The translations under genes were made by a program, and so were the position numbers. From Lautropia dentalis (GTDB taxonomy: Bacteria; Pseudomonadota; Gammaproteobacteria; Burkholderiales; Burkholderiaceae_E), in assembly GCF_003892345.1 (NCBI RefSeq), contig NZ_RRUE01000001.1, positions 1,628,078 to 1,692,077 on the forward strand: a stretch of 64,000 nt of DNA. The letters are read 5' to 3'. How positions within the stretch are numbered: the stretch's first letter is position 1; each line of letters opens with the position of its first letter. The notes under the pieces are model-generated. The model saw only the letters and a program-made list of their open reading frames with translations. It had not been told where the DNA came from and did no database searches. Below, piece by piece: positions 8,175 through 18,711 of this stretch.

Positions 8175-9896
8175 ATGGAACTCAACGGCGCGGAAATCGT
8201 CGTCCGCTGTCTGGAAGAAGAGGGCGTGAAGCACGTCTTCGGCTATCCCGGCGGCGCCGTTCTCTATATCTACGACGCGCTCTTTGCAGCCTCGAAGCTC
8301 GAGCACATCCTCGTGCGCCACGAGCAGGCCGCCGTCCACGCGGCCGACGCCTACGCACGTACCACCCAGGAGGTCGGCGTCTGCCTCGTCACCTCCGGTC
8401 CCGGCCTGACCAACGCGGTCACCGGCATCGCCACGGCCTACATGGACTCCATCCCGCTGGTGGTCATCAGCGGCCAGGTGCCTTCCAGTGCCATCGGCCA
8501 GGATGCCTTCCAGGAATGCGACTCGGTGGGCATCACCCGGCCCTGCGTCAAGCACAATTTCCTGGTCAAGGACGTGCGCGACCTGGCCATCACCATCAAG
8601 AAGGCCTTTCACATCGCCCGTACCGGCCGGCCCGGTCCGGTGCTGATCGACATTCCCAAGGACGTGTCGCGCGACCGCTGCGGTTTCTCCTATCCCAAGA
8701 CGGTGTCGATGCGCTCCTACAACCCGGTGGTCAAGGGCCACCAGGGCCAGCTCAAGAAGGCGCTGCAGCTGCTGCTGTCGGCCGAGCGGCCGATGGTCTA
8801 TGCGGGCGGTGGTGTCGTGCTGGGCAATGCTGCGAAGCAGCTGACCGAACTGGTCGATCGCCTGGGATTTCCATGCACCACCACGCTGATGGGGCTGGGC
8901 GGCTATCCGGCCAGCGACGCCAAATGGCTGGGCATGCCCGGTATGCATGGCACCTTCGAGGCCAACATGGGCATGCAGCACTGTGACGTGCTGCTGGCCG
9001 TCGGTGCCCGCTTCGACGACCGTGTGGTCGGCAATCCGAAACACTTCGCGCAGAACGCGCGGCGCATCATCCACATCGATGTCGATCCGTCGTCCATCTC
9101 CAAGCGCGTCCGGGCCGATGTGCCCATCGTGGGAGACGTGGGTGAATGCCTGTCGGCCCTCAACGATCTGCTCGAGGCCGCCTTCAGTGCCGGCGAGAGC
9201 ACCAACACGAAGGCCCTGCAGGCCTGGTGGGGCCAGATCAACGAGTGGCGCAAGCGCGACTGCCTTGGCTACGAGCGCGACAGCGCAAGGCTCAAGCCGC
9301 AGTTCGTGGTCGAGAAGCTCTGGCAGGTCACCCACGGCGATGCCATCATCACGTCCGATGTGGGCCAGCACCAGATGTTCGCGGCGCAGTACTACCGCTT
9401 CGACAAGCCGCGCCGCTGGGCCAATTCCGGGGGCCTGGGCACGATGGGCGTGGGGCTGCCGTACGCCATGGGGGCGGCGCTCGCCAACCCCGACACGCCG
9501 GTGGCCTGCATCACCGGCGAGGGCTCCATCCAGATGTGCATCCAGGAGCTGTCCACCTGCAAGGAGTACAGCCTGCCGGTCAAGATCATCCTGCTCAACA
9601 ACGGCACGCTGGGCATGGTGCGCCAGTGGCAGCAGATCGAATACGAGGGGCGCTATTCGCAGTCGTACATGAATGCGCTGCCCGACTTCGTGAAGCTGGC
9701 CGAGGCCTATGGCCATGTGGGCATCCTCGTGGAAAAACCGGAAGACGTGGAGCCGGCCCTGCGGGATGCCTTCGGCAAGTACCGCGACCGCACCGTGTTT
9801 CTCGACTTCCGGGTCGATCCCACGGAAAACGTCTGGCCGATGGTCCAGAGTGGCAAGGGGCTGACCGAGATGCTGCTCGGCACCCAGAACCTCTGA
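8175..9896 (+). CDS. ilvI: Acetolactate synthase, large (catalytic) subunit
   Basis: A 573-residue thiamine-diphosphate enzyme making acetolactate or acetohydroxybutyrate, the first common step of valine, leucine and isoleucine synthesis. The start MELNGAEIVVRCLEEEGV follows an AGAGGAAC ribosome binding site. The catalytic Glu is E50 in LVRHEQAAVHAADAYAR. The FAD/central domain runs from about 190 to 340. The ThDP/Mg motif is GEGSIQMCIQELSTC, with NNGTLGMVRQWQ after it. The GEGS in place of the commoner GDGS motif should still coordinate Mg. A candidate -10 (TACACT, 8151-8156) lies just ahead. The small subunit and ilvC follow on the same strand. Confidence 0.96.
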   Translation: MELNGAEIVVRCLEEEGVKHVFGYPGGAVLYIYDALFAASKLEHILVRHEQAAVHAADAYARTTQEVGVCLVTSGPGLTNAVTGIATAYMDSIPLVVISGQVPSSAIGQDAFQECDSVGITRPCVKHNFLVKDVRDLAITIKKAFHIARTGRPGPVLIDIPKDVSRDRCGFSYPKTVSMRSYNPVVKGHQGQLKKALQLLLSAERPMVYAGGGVVLGNAAKQLTELVDRLGFPCTTTLMGLGGYPASDAKWLGMPGMHGTFEANMGMQHCDVLLAVGARFDDRVVGNPKHFAQNARRIIHIDVDPSSISKRVRADVPIVGDVGECLSALNDLLEAAFSAGESTNTKALQAWWGQINEWRKRDCLGYERDSARLKPQFVVEKLWQVTHGDAIITSDVGQHQMFAAQYYRFDKPRRWANSGGLGTMGVGLPYAMGAALANPDTPVACITGEGSIQMCIQELSTCKEYSLPVKIILLNNGTLGMVRQWQQIEYEGRYSQSYMNALPDFVKLAEAYGHVGILVEKPEDVEPALRDAFGKYRDRTVFLDFRVDPTENVWPMVQSGKGLTEMLLGTQNL

Positions 9897-9914
9897 TACA
9901 TGCGGGAGACGAAC

Positions 9915-10409
9915 ATGAAACACATCATTTCCGTGCTGCTGGAAAACGAACCGGGCGCGCTCTCCCGGGTGGTCGGGCTGTTCTCGGCCCGCGGCTACAA
10001 CATCGAATCGCTGACCGTGGCGCCCACCGAGGATGTCTCGCTGTCGCGGATGACCATCTGCTCGTCCGGCTCGGCCGAGATGCTGGAGCAGATCACCAAG
10101 CACCTGAACCGCCTCATCGACGTGGTGAAGGTGCTGGAGCTGACCGAGGCACCCTACATCGAGCGCGAGCTGATGCTGGTCAAGGTGCGCGCCTCGGCCG
10201 GCAAGGACCGCGAGGAGATGAAGCGGATGACCGACATCTTCCGCGGCCGGATCATCGACGTGACCGACAAGGCCTACACCATCGAACTGACCGGCAGTTC
10301 CAGCAAGCTCGACAACTTCCTGGCGGCGCTGGGCGAGGCGGTCATTCTCGAAACCGTCCGGACCGGCGCCTGTGGCATCTCCCGGGGAGAACGCGTGCTG
10401 CGGCTCTGA
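9915..10409 (+). CDS. ilvH: Acetolactate synthase, small (regulatory) subunit
   Basis: A 164-residue regulatory subunit with the N-terminal ACT domain: MKHIISVLLENEPGALSRVV and GLFSARGYNIESLTVAPT. The C-terminal half (MKRMTDIFRGRIIDVTDKAY, GACGISRGERVLRL) is also typical. It activates the large subunit and binds valine for feedback inhibition. It begins 18 bp after ilvI. The ATG at 9915 is preceded by GGGAGA at good spacing, so I prefer it to an in-frame start five codons upstream. The length matches the family (about 163). Confidence 0.96.
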   Translation: MKHIISVLLENEPGALSRVVGLFSARGYNIESLTVAPTEDVSLSRMTICSSGSAEMLEQITKHLNRLIDVVKVLELTEAPYIERELMLVKVRASAGKDREEMKRMTDIFRGRIIDVTDKAYTIELTGSSSKLDNFLAALGEAVILETVRTGACGISRGERVLRL

Positions 10410-10584
10410 GTGCGCGGCGGCCCGACATGCACGCCGGAAACGGGCGCATGCCGGGGTCAGGGCCTGAAGTGCCGGTGTGTGTATGCAGGCGCGCCGGGCA
10501 CGGACGCGCACCGGGCACAACCAGGCCCGGTACAGCCATTTTTTCCGGGAGCGTTCCCGTTTCCTTTCACCTTCAACCGACTGA

Positions 10585-11703
<1,119 letters not shown>

Positions 11704-11969
11704 GCCCGTGCCGGGGGCTGCCTTCCCACACGCGGGACGGCGCCCCCTCATGGCCGAAGAACCGGGGCCGTGCTGGAGACAGCCTGCTGTGTCCGTCCGG
11801 TGCGGGCGGCACAGACCGTACCGGACGAAGCAGTCGCCACCGGATGGCTTCGTCCGGGCGGCGGTGAAATACCCGTCTGGCCGCAGTCCGTCCGGTGCAT
11901 GCCCAGCCAGCGTCGCCGCCCGGCGTCTGTGGCTTGCATCGGCGCCCCGGCAGCGCTCTAATCGGGACC

Positions 11970-12920
11970 ATGAGCGAAAAAACCACCCCTTCCCAAACCG
12001 GACCTGGCCAGGACGCCACGGCGGCGTCCGCCCATGGACACGTACATCTGCCCGACAGCTGGCAGGACTGGATCACCACCAACGTGCTGCGCGGCTGCGC
12101 GCCCGACGACATGGTGAAGATCATGGTCGACAATGCCTTCGACCCGGTGTTTGCCCGCCATGCGGTCAGCATCATCGGGGGCATCGGCTCGCGCCTGCAG
12201 GGCATGCCCGAAGGCGAGCGCAAGGCGGCACTGGCCCAGGCCGGTGGCACGCGCTATGCGGCCTCGCCCATCCGGCTGTGCTCGCTGCTGCCGCGCTTCA
12301 CCGTGGCCGACCGCGAGGTCGAGCTGGAAGCCGTGATGACCGGCCCGAACATCGCCATCATCCGCAACTTCCTGTCGGATGAGGAGTGCGACGAGATCAT
12401 CCGTCTCTCGCGTGGCAAGATGCGCGCCTCGCAGGTGGTCGACCGCGAAAGCGGCGGCAGCTACCAGAGCAGCGTGCGCAAGAGCGAGGGCAGTCACTTC
12501 GAGCGCGGCGAGAACGACCTCGTGCGCCGCATCGAGGCCCGCATCGAGGCACTGGTGGGCATCCCGGTCAACCGGGGCGAGCCGCTGCAGATCCTGCACT
12601 ACGGTCCGGGCGGCGAGTACAAGGCGCATCAGGATTTCTTCGAGCCGCGGGATGCCGGCACGGCAAAGCTCACCCAGATCGGCGGGCAGCGCATCGGCAC
12701 CCTGGTGATGTACCTCAACGACGTGCCCGAAGGGGGCGAGACGGCCTTCCCGGACATCGGTTTCTCGGCCAAGCCCCACAAGGGTTCGGTCGTGTACTTC
12801 GAATACATGAATGTCGCCGGCGAGCTGGACTACCGCTGCCTGCATGCCGGCATGCCCGTGATCCGCGGCGACAAGTGGATCATGACCAAATGGCTGCGCG
12901 AGCGGCCCTACGAACAGTGA
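11970..12920 (+). CDS. 2OG-Fe(II) oxygenase, prolyl 4-hydroxylase-like
   Basis: A 316-residue protein. The C-terminal catalytic half begins about residue 120 (NIAIIRNFLSDEECDEIIRL). The iron ligands are visible: H220 and D222 in YKAHQDFFEP and H292 in CLHAGMPVIRGDKW, with K302 to bind 2-oxoglutarate. The neighbouring GETAFPDIGFSAKPHKGSVV is typical of the P4Hc fold. The N-terminal 110 residues are less typical and may be a substrate or dimerisation segment. Bacterial members hydroxylate prolyl residues in proteins such as EF-Tu; the target here is unknown. Its stop overlaps the pssA start by one base. Confidence 0.88.
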   Translation: MSEKTTPSQTGPGQDATAASAHGHVHLPDSWQDWITTNVLRGCAPDDMVKIMVDNAFDPVFARHAVSIIGGIGSRLQGMPEGERKAALAQAGGTRYAASPIRLCSLLPRFTVADREVELEAVMTGPNIAIIRNFLSDEECDEIIRLSRGKMRASQVVDRESGGSYQSSVRKSEGSHFERGENDLVRRIEARIEALVGIPVNRGEPLQILHYGPGGEYKAHQDFFEPRDAGTAKLTQIGGQRIGTLVMYLNDVPEGGETAFPDIGFSAKPHKGSVVYFEYMNVAGELDYRCLHAGMPVIRGDKWIMTKWLRERPYEQ

Positions 12921-13849
12921 TGAATGGCCGTTCTTCCCGCCTCCGGGCGCGCCCCCCGGGCGTCAAGCGTTTCCGTCTGCGCCGGCACGGGCAGGCGGGG
13001 CAGGGGGGCGCAGCAGGTGCCCGTTCCGATGGCCTGGTCGATGCCATGCTCGACCGCATCGAGCAGGTCGATCCCGGGGTAGAGCCGCCGCAGGCGGCCG
13101 TGCGGCACCGGCGGGGCATCTACCTGCTGCCCAACGCCTTCACCACGGCCAACCTGTTTGCCGGTTTCTATGCCATCGTGATGGCCATGAACGGCGAGTT
13201 CCAGTGGGCGGCCATCGCCATCTTCCTGGCCATGTTCTTCGACAGCCTCGATGGCCGGGTGGCACGCCTCACCAACAGCCAGAGCGTGTTCGGCGAGCAG
13301 TACGACTCGTTGGCCGACATGATCTCCTTCGGGGCCGCGCCGGCGCTGGTCATCTACTCGTGGGCACTCACCGGCATGGGCAAGTGGGGCTGGCTGGCCG
13401 CCTTCATCTATGTGGCCGGTGCTGCCCTGCGGCTGGCCCGGTTCAACACCAACATCCAGGTGGTCGACAAGCGCTACTTCCAGGGGTTGCCCAGCCCGGC
13501 GGCGGCGGCGCTGGTGGCGGGCCTGGTCTGGCTGGCTACCGACTGGCATGCTTCGCGCTGGATCGCGGCCACCGGTGCCGAGCTGGGCTGGCTGGCCTGG
13601 ATCATGACGGTCTATGCCGGCCTGACCATGGTGTCGAACTCGCCGTTCTACTCCTTCAAGGACTTCAACCTGCGCCGCAGCGTGCCCTTCGTGGTGCTGA
13701 TCATCCTGATGCTGGTGATCGTGCTGGTGTCGTCCGATCCGCCCGGCATCCTGTTCCTGTTCTTCATGTGCTATGGCGTGTCGGGCCATGTCACGCAGCT
13801 GCTGCGCTACCTGAGACGCCGGCAGAAGAAGCAGGGCGCACCGTCCTGA
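12920..13849 (+). CDS. pssA: CDP-diacylglycerol-serine O-phosphatidyltransferase
   Basis: A 309-residue inner-membrane enzyme that makes phosphatidylserine, the precursor of phosphatidylethanolamine. The CDP-alcohol phosphotransferase signature DG(X)2AR(X)8G(X)3D(X)3D is complete, from D111-G112 through G125 and D129 to D133. The protein starts with about 70 basic and Gly-rich residues, then YLLPNAFTTANLFAGFYAIV and about seven further hydrophobic spans, and ends in a basic tail (RYLRRRQKKQ). The ATG overlaps the oxygenase stop (TGATG). In this order psd commonly lies close to pssA, but it is not present here. Confidence 0.93.
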   Translation: MNGRSSRLRARPPGVKRFRLRRHGQAGQGGAAGARSDGLVDAMLDRIEQVDPGVEPPQAAVRHRRGIYLLPNAFTTANLFAGFYAIVMAMNGEFQWAAIAIFLAMFFDSLDGRVARLTNSQSVFGEQYDSLADMISFGAAPALVIYSWALTGMGKWGWLAAFIYVAGAALRLARFNTNIQVVDKRYFQGLPSPAAAALVAGLVWLATDWHASRWIAATGAELGWLAWIMTVYAGLTMVSNSPFYSFKDFNLRRSVPFVVLIILMLVIVLVSSDPPGILFLFFMCYGVSGHVTQLLRYLRRRQKKQGAPS

Positions 13850-13976
13850 AGCCGGCCCCGTGCAGGACGGAGCACGCCGGCGGGGATGATGACGCCGTTT
13901 TTTCCTGAAGCCGCGCCTTGTGAGAGGCGCTATCCCGTCCGGTGTCGCGTGCTGCCGTCCGGGGCAGGGCTTTGGT

Positions 13977-14006
13977 TTGACCCTGCTTTTTCACGGGCGA
14001 TAGAAT
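13977..14006 (+). promoter_or_regulatory. Candidate sigma-70 promoter for tpiA-secG
   Basis: TTGACC (13977-13982), an 18-bp spacer, and TAGAAT (14001-14006). These are five and four matches to the consensus hexamers. It is the best match in the 316-bp gap between pssA and tpiA and would give a leader of about 150 nt. No other feature was found in that gap. Confidence 0.5.
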
Positions 14007-14165
14007 GATGGGAGTATCCCCCGCCTCACCCGGGCTGCGGGTGCGCTCCGTGCGGGCTGCTGCGGCCCGGTGCTGCGGGGGCATCCGGTTTCCCGGTGCC
14101 TGCAGGCCGTTTGGTGCGGCCGGCATCCCGCGGGCGGCCCATCCCCTCTTTGGAAGGTAACAATC

Positions 14166-14963
14166 ATGCCAGATACAACAACCGCCAACGGCAAACGTCG
14201 CCCGCTGGTGATGGGCAACTGGAAAATGAACGGCCGTCTGGCCAGGAACGAAGCGCTGCTGACCGAGCTGAAGGCCGGTCTGGCTTCCGGCTTCGATGCC
14301 ATCGACGTGGCCGTGTGCCCGCCGGCACCGTATCTGGGCCAGGCGTCCAAACTGGTGGCCGGCTCGGCCATCACCTATGGTGCACAGAACCTGTCCACCG
14401 AGCAGGATGGCGCCTATACCGGCGAGGTCTCTTCCGGCATGCTGACCGACCTGGGCGTCAAGTGGGTGCTGGTCGGCCACTCCGAGCGCCGCTCCCTGTA
14501 CGGCGAGACCGACGAGACGGTCGCGAAGAAAACCCAGGTCGCCCTCGAGGCCGGCCTGATCCCGGTGGTGTGCATCGGCGAGACGCTCGAAGAGCGCAAG
14601 ACCGGCGACACCGAAGTCGTGCTGGCCCGCCAGCTCGACGCCGTGCTGCCCGTGCTGGGCAGCCAGCCTGCGTCGGCCTTCGTGCTGGCCTACGAGCCGG
14701 TCTGGGCCATCGGTACCGGCCTGACCGCCACGCCCGAACAGGCGCAGGAGGTGCACCGGTTCCTGCGTGACCGTCTGGCCTCCAGCGGTTACGCCCAGGC
14801 CCAGGAAGCACGCATTCTCTACGGCGGTTCCGTCAAGGCCGCCAATGCCGGCGAGCTGTTCGCCCAGCCCGACGTGGACGGTGGTCTGGTCGGCGGCGCC
14901 TCGCTGGTTGCCAACGAATTCATCGGCATCGCCAAGGGTGCCGTGGCCAGTCTCGGAGCCTGA
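14166..14963 (+). CDS. tpiA: Triosephosphate isomerase
   Basis: A 265-residue TIM barrel interconverting dihydroxyacetone phosphate and glyceraldehyde 3-phosphate. The catalytic residues are all present: K20 in GNWKMNG, H105 in VGHSERR and E177 in AYEPVWAIGTG. The phosphate loop ILYGGSVKAANA and GGLVGGASL close the barrel. The start MPDTTTANGKRRP follows GGAAGG. It is about 15 residues longer than the E. coli enzyme. secG begins 8 bp downstream. Confidence 0.96.
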   Translation: MPDTTTANGKRRPLVMGNWKMNGRLARNEALLTELKAGLASGFDAIDVAVCPPAPYLGQASKLVAGSAITYGAQNLSTEQDGAYTGEVSSGMLTDLGVKWVLVGHSERRSLYGETDETVAKKTQVALEAGLIPVVCIGETLEERKTGDTEVVLARQLDAVLPVLGSQPASAFVLAYEPVWAIGTGLTATPEQAQEVHRFLRDRLASSGYAQAQEARILYGGSVKAANAGELFAQPDVDGGLVGGASLVANEFIGIAKGAVASLGA

Positions 14964-14971
14964 TCGACCCG

Positions 14972-15553
14972 ATGGGAAATCTCTTTCACACCATTTCTCT
15001 GGTGCTGCTGATCATTTCGGCGGCCGGCGTGATCCTGCTGGTGCTGCTGCAGCACGGCAAGGGTGCCGACATGGGAGCCGCCTTCGGCTCCGGTTCCTCG
15101 GGCAGCCTGTTCGGTGCCAGCGGGTCGGCCAACTTCCTGTCGCGCATGACCAGCGTCTTTGCCACCGTCTTCTTCCTCAGCACCACGGCGCTCGCCTTCA
15201 TCGCCCACCCGGGTGACCATGGCCAGCGCAGCGGTGCAGGCAGCAGCGTCATGGAAGGTGTCGAGGTGCCGGCACCGGCGTCCTCGTCGGTTCCGGCGGC
15301 GCCCGGTGAATCACCGGCAGGTGCACCGGCCCAACCCGATAATGCCGTGCCCCAGGCGCCCGGCCAGTCGGGGGGTGCGGCTTCCCAGGCACCGGCGCAA
15401 CCGGACGACGCCGTGCCCGATGCGCCGGCCGGCAGTGCATCCGCTGCCCCTGCGGATGCCTCCTCGCCCGCAGCTGGGGCAGCGCCGGCCGGCAAGACCG
15501 GTGGCGAGGCCGGTGGCAGTGCCGATGGCAAGAAATCGTCAAACGGCAAGTAA
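14972..15553 (+). CDS. secG: Preprotein translocase subunit SecG with long Ala/Pro tail
   Basis: A 193-residue protein. The first 80 residues are a normal SecG: one span (FHTISLVLLIISAAGVILLV), the cytoplasmic loop LLQHGKGADMGAAFGSGSSG and LFGASGSANFLSRMT, then a second span. SecG assists SecYE in protein export. Residues 85-193 are an Ala/Pro/Gly/Ser-rich tail with an imperfect internal repeat (APAQPDNAVP, APAQPDDAVP) and a basic end (GKKSSNGK). Family members are usually about 75-115 residues, so the tail is unusually long, though C-terminal disorder is common in Burkholderiales SecG. Confidence 0.94.
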   Translation: MGNLFHTISLVLLIISAAGVILLVLLQHGKGADMGAAFGSGSSGSLFGASGSANFLSRMTSVFATVFFLSTTALAFIAHPGDHGQRSGAGSSVMEGVEVPAPASSSVPAAPGESPAGAPAQPDNAVPQAPGQSGGAASQAPAQPDDAVPDAPAGSASAAPADASSPAAGAAPAGKTGGEAGGSADGKKSSNGK

Positions 15554-15563
15554 TTACCCGCAA

Positions 15564-15584
15564 GGCACCCGATCGTCGGGTGCC
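15564..15584 (+). terminator. Hairpin after secG, possible terminator
   Basis: GGCACCCGA, loop TCG, TCGGGTGCC: a perfect 9-bp stem 10 bp after the secG stop. It lacks a clear T-tract (AAATATGG follows), so it may instead be a pause or processing site before the tRNA. Confidence 0.5.
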
Positions 15585-15630
15585 AAATATGGTTACAATG
15601 TGGTGCACAACGCGTCGCCCGGCCAGTAGT

Positions 15631-15644
15631 CTGATTTGGATCAA
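15631..15644 (+). promoter_or_regulatory. FNR/ANR-type binding site upstream of tRNA-Leu/nuo
   Basis: CTGATTTGGATCAA matches the FNR consensus TTGAT-N4-ATCAA at nine of ten defined positions. It sits 86 bp before tRNA-Leu and 262 bp before nuoA, in the gap after secG. A TACAAT -10-like hexamer follows at 15715-15720, so the box would be about 80 bp upstream of that start. Binding is inferred from the motif only. Confidence 0.45.
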
Positions 15645-15729
15645 TGCGGGCGGCCAACAACAAAGGCATCATGAGACATCTGTCAGGTCAATGGCTTCCG
15701 TCACAAAACGAAAGTACAATGGCCCGATT

Positions 15730-15814
15730 GCCGACGTGGTGAAATTGGTAGACACGCTATCTTGAGGGGGTAGTGGCGAAAGCTGTGCGAGTTCGAGTCT
15801 CGCCGTCGGCACCA
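15730..15814 (+). tRNA. tRNA-Leu (anticodon GAG)
   Basis: An 85-nt class II tRNA with CCA encoded. The acceptor stem is GCCGACG/CGTCGGC. The D-arm contains GGTAGACAC. The anticodon arm is CTATC-TTGAGGG-GGTAG, giving anticodon GAG (reads CUC and CUU). The T-arm GCGAG-TTCGAGT-CTCGC is complete. It lies between secG and nuoA, a placement conserved across Burkholderiales. Confidence 0.97.
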
Positions 15815-15905
15815 TCACTTATTCGATACCCGGCAGATGTTCAGCAGAACCCTGCCGGTTCGTTTTTCAGAGCACGCCAACTTATCGGATCGAGAGGGCT
15901 ACGAC

Positions 15906-16265
15906 GTGGATTTGAACAATTACCTGCCTGTCCTTCTGTTCCTCTTCGTTGGTTCCATGGTCGGCGTTGGCCCCATGGTCATCGGCAAGCTCCTGGGCCC
16001 GCACCGGCCCGACCCTGAAAAACTCTCCGCCTACGAGTGCGGCTTCGAGGCCTTCGGCGACGCCCGGATGCAGGTAGACATCCGTTACTACCTCGTGGCC
16101 ATTCTCTTCATCCTCTTCGACCTCGAAATCGCCTTCCTGTTCCCGTGGGCGGTTTCGCTGGGCACCATCGGTTTCATCGGCTTCATGTCGATGATGATCT
16201 TCCTGGGCATTCTGGTCGTCGGCTTCGTGTACGAATGGGGCAAGGGTGCGCTCGACTGGGAGTGA
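15906..16265 (+). CDS. nuoA: NADH-quinone oxidoreductase subunit A
   Basis: A 119-residue membrane subunit of respiratory complex I with three spans. The conserved loop is [18 protein letters not shown], followed by [20 protein letters not shown] and a C-terminal DWE. I chose the GTG at 15906 because it gives [18 protein letters not shown] and exactly the family length. GAGAGGG lies upstream at good spacing, and the residues encoded further 5' are unlike NuoA. It is the first of fourteen consecutive nuo genes (A-N, with separate C and D). Confidence 0.93.
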   Translation: MDLNNYLPVLLFLFVGSMVGVGPMVIGKLLGPHRPDPEKLSAYECGFEAFGDARMQVDIRYYLVAILFILFDLEIAFLFPWAVSLGTIGFIGFMSMMIFLGILVVGFVYEWGKGALDWE

Positions 16266-16368
16266 TGGCCATGCCGTCCCTGCCGTCTGTCGTCGCGTCT
16301 GATCCTGCCATCTGCCGTACCCGGCCTTCCCGCCGCCCAACCAACCGCCCGTTTCCGCCAGAACAGCC

Positions 16369-16848
16369 ATGAGTATCGAAGGCGTACTGAACGAAGGGTT
16401 CGTGACCACGAACCTGGACAAGCTGATCAACTGGACCCGTACCGGTTCACTGTGGTCGATGACCTTCGGTCTGGCCTGCTGTGCAATCGAAATGATGCAC
16501 GCCGGTCTCGCCCGCTACGATCTCGACCGTTTCGGCGTGATCTTCCGTCCCAGTCCGCGTCACTCCGACGTGATGATCGTGGCCGGCACGCTCACCAACA
16601 AGATGGCACCGGCCCTGCGCAAGGTGTACGACCAGATGTCCGAGCCGCGCTGGGTCATCTCCATGGGCTCCTGTGCCAACGGTGGCGGCTACTACCACTA
16701 CTCGTATTCCGTCGTGCGCGGCTGTGACCGCATCGTGCCGGTCGACATCTACGTGCCGGGCTGTCCGCCCACGGCCGAGGCGCTGATCTACGGCATCATC
16801 CAGCTACAGCGCAAGATCCGCGAAACCAACACCATCGCGCGCCAATGA
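16369..16848 (+). CDS. nuoB: NADH-quinone oxidoreductase subunit B
   Basis: A 159-residue peripheral-arm subunit holding cluster N2, the last iron-sulfur cluster before quinone. The ligands C37, C38 ([10 protein letters not shown]), C102 (MGSCANGG) and C132 (VPGCPPT) are all present. The length is typical of Burkholderiales. The usually invariant PRQ near the quinone site reads PRH here (H65 in [10 protein letters not shown]). A 103-bp gap with no evident feature separates it from nuoA. Its stop overlaps the nuoC start in an ATGA. Confidence 0.95.
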   Translation: MSIEGVLNEGFVTTNLDKLINWTRTGSLWSMTFGLACCAIEMMHAGLARYDLDRFGVIFRPSPRHSDVMIVAGTLTNKMAPALRKVYDQMSEPRWVISMGSCANGGGYYHYSYSVVRGCDRIVPVDIYVPGCPPTAEALIYGIIQLQRKIRETNTIARQ

Positions 16849-17447
16849 ACAACGATACCCTGGTTTCCGCCCTGCACGATGTCCTCGGCGAACGCATCCT
16901 GGGGCTGTCCACCGCCCTTGGTCAGGTCACGGTCGAGATCAGTGCCGACTGCCATCACATCGTCTGCGAGCGTCTGCGTGACCGTCTCGGCTTCGATGTC
17001 ATGATCGACCTCTGCGGCATCGACTACTCCACCTACGGCAACACCGAGTGGGATGCCCCGCGCTTCGCAGTGGTGATGCAGCTGCTCAGCATCCAGCACA
17101 ACATGCGCATGCGGCTGCGCTCGTTCTGTATGGATGACGAGGCTCCGCTCATCGAGTCCGTCACCGATCTCTGGCCCTGTGCCAACTGGTTCGAGCGCGA
17201 GGCGTTCGACCTCTATGGCATCGTCTTCTCCGGCCACCCCGACCTGCGCCGCATTCTGACGGACTATGGCTTCATCGGCCATCCGTTCCGCAAGGACTTC
17301 CCCATCTCCGGCTATACCGAGATGCGCTACGACGAGGCGCAGCGGCGTGTCGTCTACCAGCCCGTCACCATCGAACCGCGCGAGAACGTGCCGCGCATCG
17401 TCCGCGAAGCCCATTACGCAGACGGTATCGAGCGCAACGAGCAGTGA
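16845..17447 (+). CDS. nuoC: NADH-quinone oxidoreductase subunit C
   Basis: A 200-residue 30-kDa-type subunit of the peripheral arm that packs against NuoD. The family signature is seen in the C-terminal half: [39 protein letters not shown] and [11 protein letters not shown]. NuoC and NuoD are separate genes here, as in most betaproteobacteria, unlike the fused E. coli protein. It overlaps nuoB by 4 bp and ends 7 bp before nuoD. Confidence 0.95.
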   Translation: MNNDTLVSALHDVLGERILGLSTALGQVTVEISADCHHIVCERLRDRLGFDVMIDLCGIDYSTYGNTEWDAPRFAVVMQLLSIQHNMRMRLRSFCMDDEAPLIESVTDLWPCANWFEREAFDLYGIVFSGHPDLRRILTDYGFIGHPFRKDFPISGYTEMRYDEAQRRVVYQPVTIEPRENVPRIVREAHYADGIERNEQ

Positions 17448-17454
17448 GACGAAC

Positions 17455-18711
17455 ATGGCCGAAATCAAGAACTACACCCTGAACTTCGGGCCGCAGCACC
17501 CGGCTGCCCACGGCGTGCTGCGCCTGGTGCTCGAAATGGACGGCGAGGTCGTGCAGCGTGCCGACCCGCACATCGGGCTGCTGCACCGGGCCACCGAGAA
17601 GCTGGCCGAAACCCGCACCTACCTGCAGACGCTGCCTTACATGGACCGTCTCGACTACGTGTCGATGATGTGCAACGAGCACGCCTATGTGCTGGCCGTC
17701 GAGAAGATGTGCGGCATCGAGGTGCCCATCCGCGCGCAGTACATCCGCGTGATGTTCGACGAGATCACCCGCCTGCTGAACCACCTGATGTGGATCGGCG
17801 CGCACGGGCTCGACGTGGGCGCCATGGCCGTCATGCTCTATGCCTTCCGCGAGCGCGAGGCGCTGTTCGACTGTTACGAGGCCGTGTCCGGCGCCCGGAT
17901 GCACGCGGCCTACTATCGTCCCGGCGGCCTCGATGGCGACCTGCCCGGTACCATGCCGCGCTACAAGGCCACCAAGGGGGGGCTGTCCGAAAGCAAGGCG
18001 CGGGCGCTCAACCTCGACCGCGAGGGTTCACTGCTCGACTTCATCGAGTCGTTCACCAACGTCTTCCCGTCCTGCGTGGACGAGTACGAAACCCTGCTCA
18101 CCGACAACCGGATCTGGAAGCAGCGTCTGGTGGGCATTGGCGTGGTCGATCCCGAGCGCGCCAAGGCGCTGGGTCTGACCGGTCCGATGCTGCGCGGTTC
18201 CGGTGTGGTCTGGGATCTGCGCAAGCATCAGCCCTACGCCGTCTACGACAAGGTGGATTTCGACATTCCGGTCGGTGTCAACGGCGATTCCTACGACCGC
18301 TATCTGGTGCGCATGGCCGAGATGCGCCAGAGCAACCGGATCATCCAGCAGTGTGTGGCCTGGCTGCGCAAGAACCCGGGCCCCATCATGGTCAACGACT
18401 ACAAGGTGGCCCCGCCCAGCCGTGTGGCCATGAAGTCCAACATGGAAGAGCTGATCCACCATTTCAAGTACTTCACCGAGGGCATGCACGTGCCCGAGTC
18501 CGAAGTCTATGCGGCGGTGGAGCATCCCAAGGGCGAGTTCGGCATCTATCTGGTGTCCGACGGCGCCAACAAACCCTACCGCATGAAGATCCGTCCGCCC
18601 GGTTACGTGCACCTGCAGGCGCTCGACGAGATGGCCCGCGGCCACATGCTGGCTGACGTGGTGACCCTCATCGGTACCCAGGACGTCGTTTTCGGAGAAA
18701 TCGACCGATGA
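17455..18711 (+). CDS. nuoD: NADH-quinone oxidoreductase subunit D
   Basis: A 418-residue 49-kDa subunit that with NuoB forms the quinone-binding pocket. It starts [20 protein letters not shown], where the loop histidines that contact quinone lie, followed by [12 protein letters not shown] and [13 protein letters not shown]. The C-terminal end, [12 protein letters not shown], is standard. The start was taken at 17455, with AGACGAAC ahead, since the upstream frame is only the shadow of nuoC. Its stop overlaps nuoE by 4 bp. Confidence 0.96.
   Translation: MAEIKNYTLNFGPQHPAAHGVLRLVLEMDGEVVQRADPHIGLLHRATEKLAETRTYLQTLPYMDRLDYVSMMCNEHAYVLAVEKMCGIEVPIRAQYIRVMFDEITRLLNHLMWIGAHGLDVGAMAVMLYAFREREALFDCYEAVSGARMHAAYYRPGGLDGDLPGTMPRYKATKGGLSESKARALNLDREGSLLDFIESFTNVFPSCVDEYETLLTDNRIWKQRLVGIGVVDPERAKALGLTGPMLRGSGVVWDLRKHQPYAVYDKVDFDIPVGVNGDSYDRYLVRMAEMRQSNRIIQQCVAWLRKNPGPIMVNDYKVAPPSRVAMKSNMEELIHHFKYFTEGMHVPESEVYAAVEHPKGEFGIYLVSDGANKPYRMKIRPPGYVHLQALDEMARGHMLADVVTLIGTQDVVFGEIDR

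Noticed and set aside
8094-10520. 808-residue minus-strand open frame over ilvI-ilvH
   Set aside because: Antisense shadow covering two well-known genes; no family similarity.
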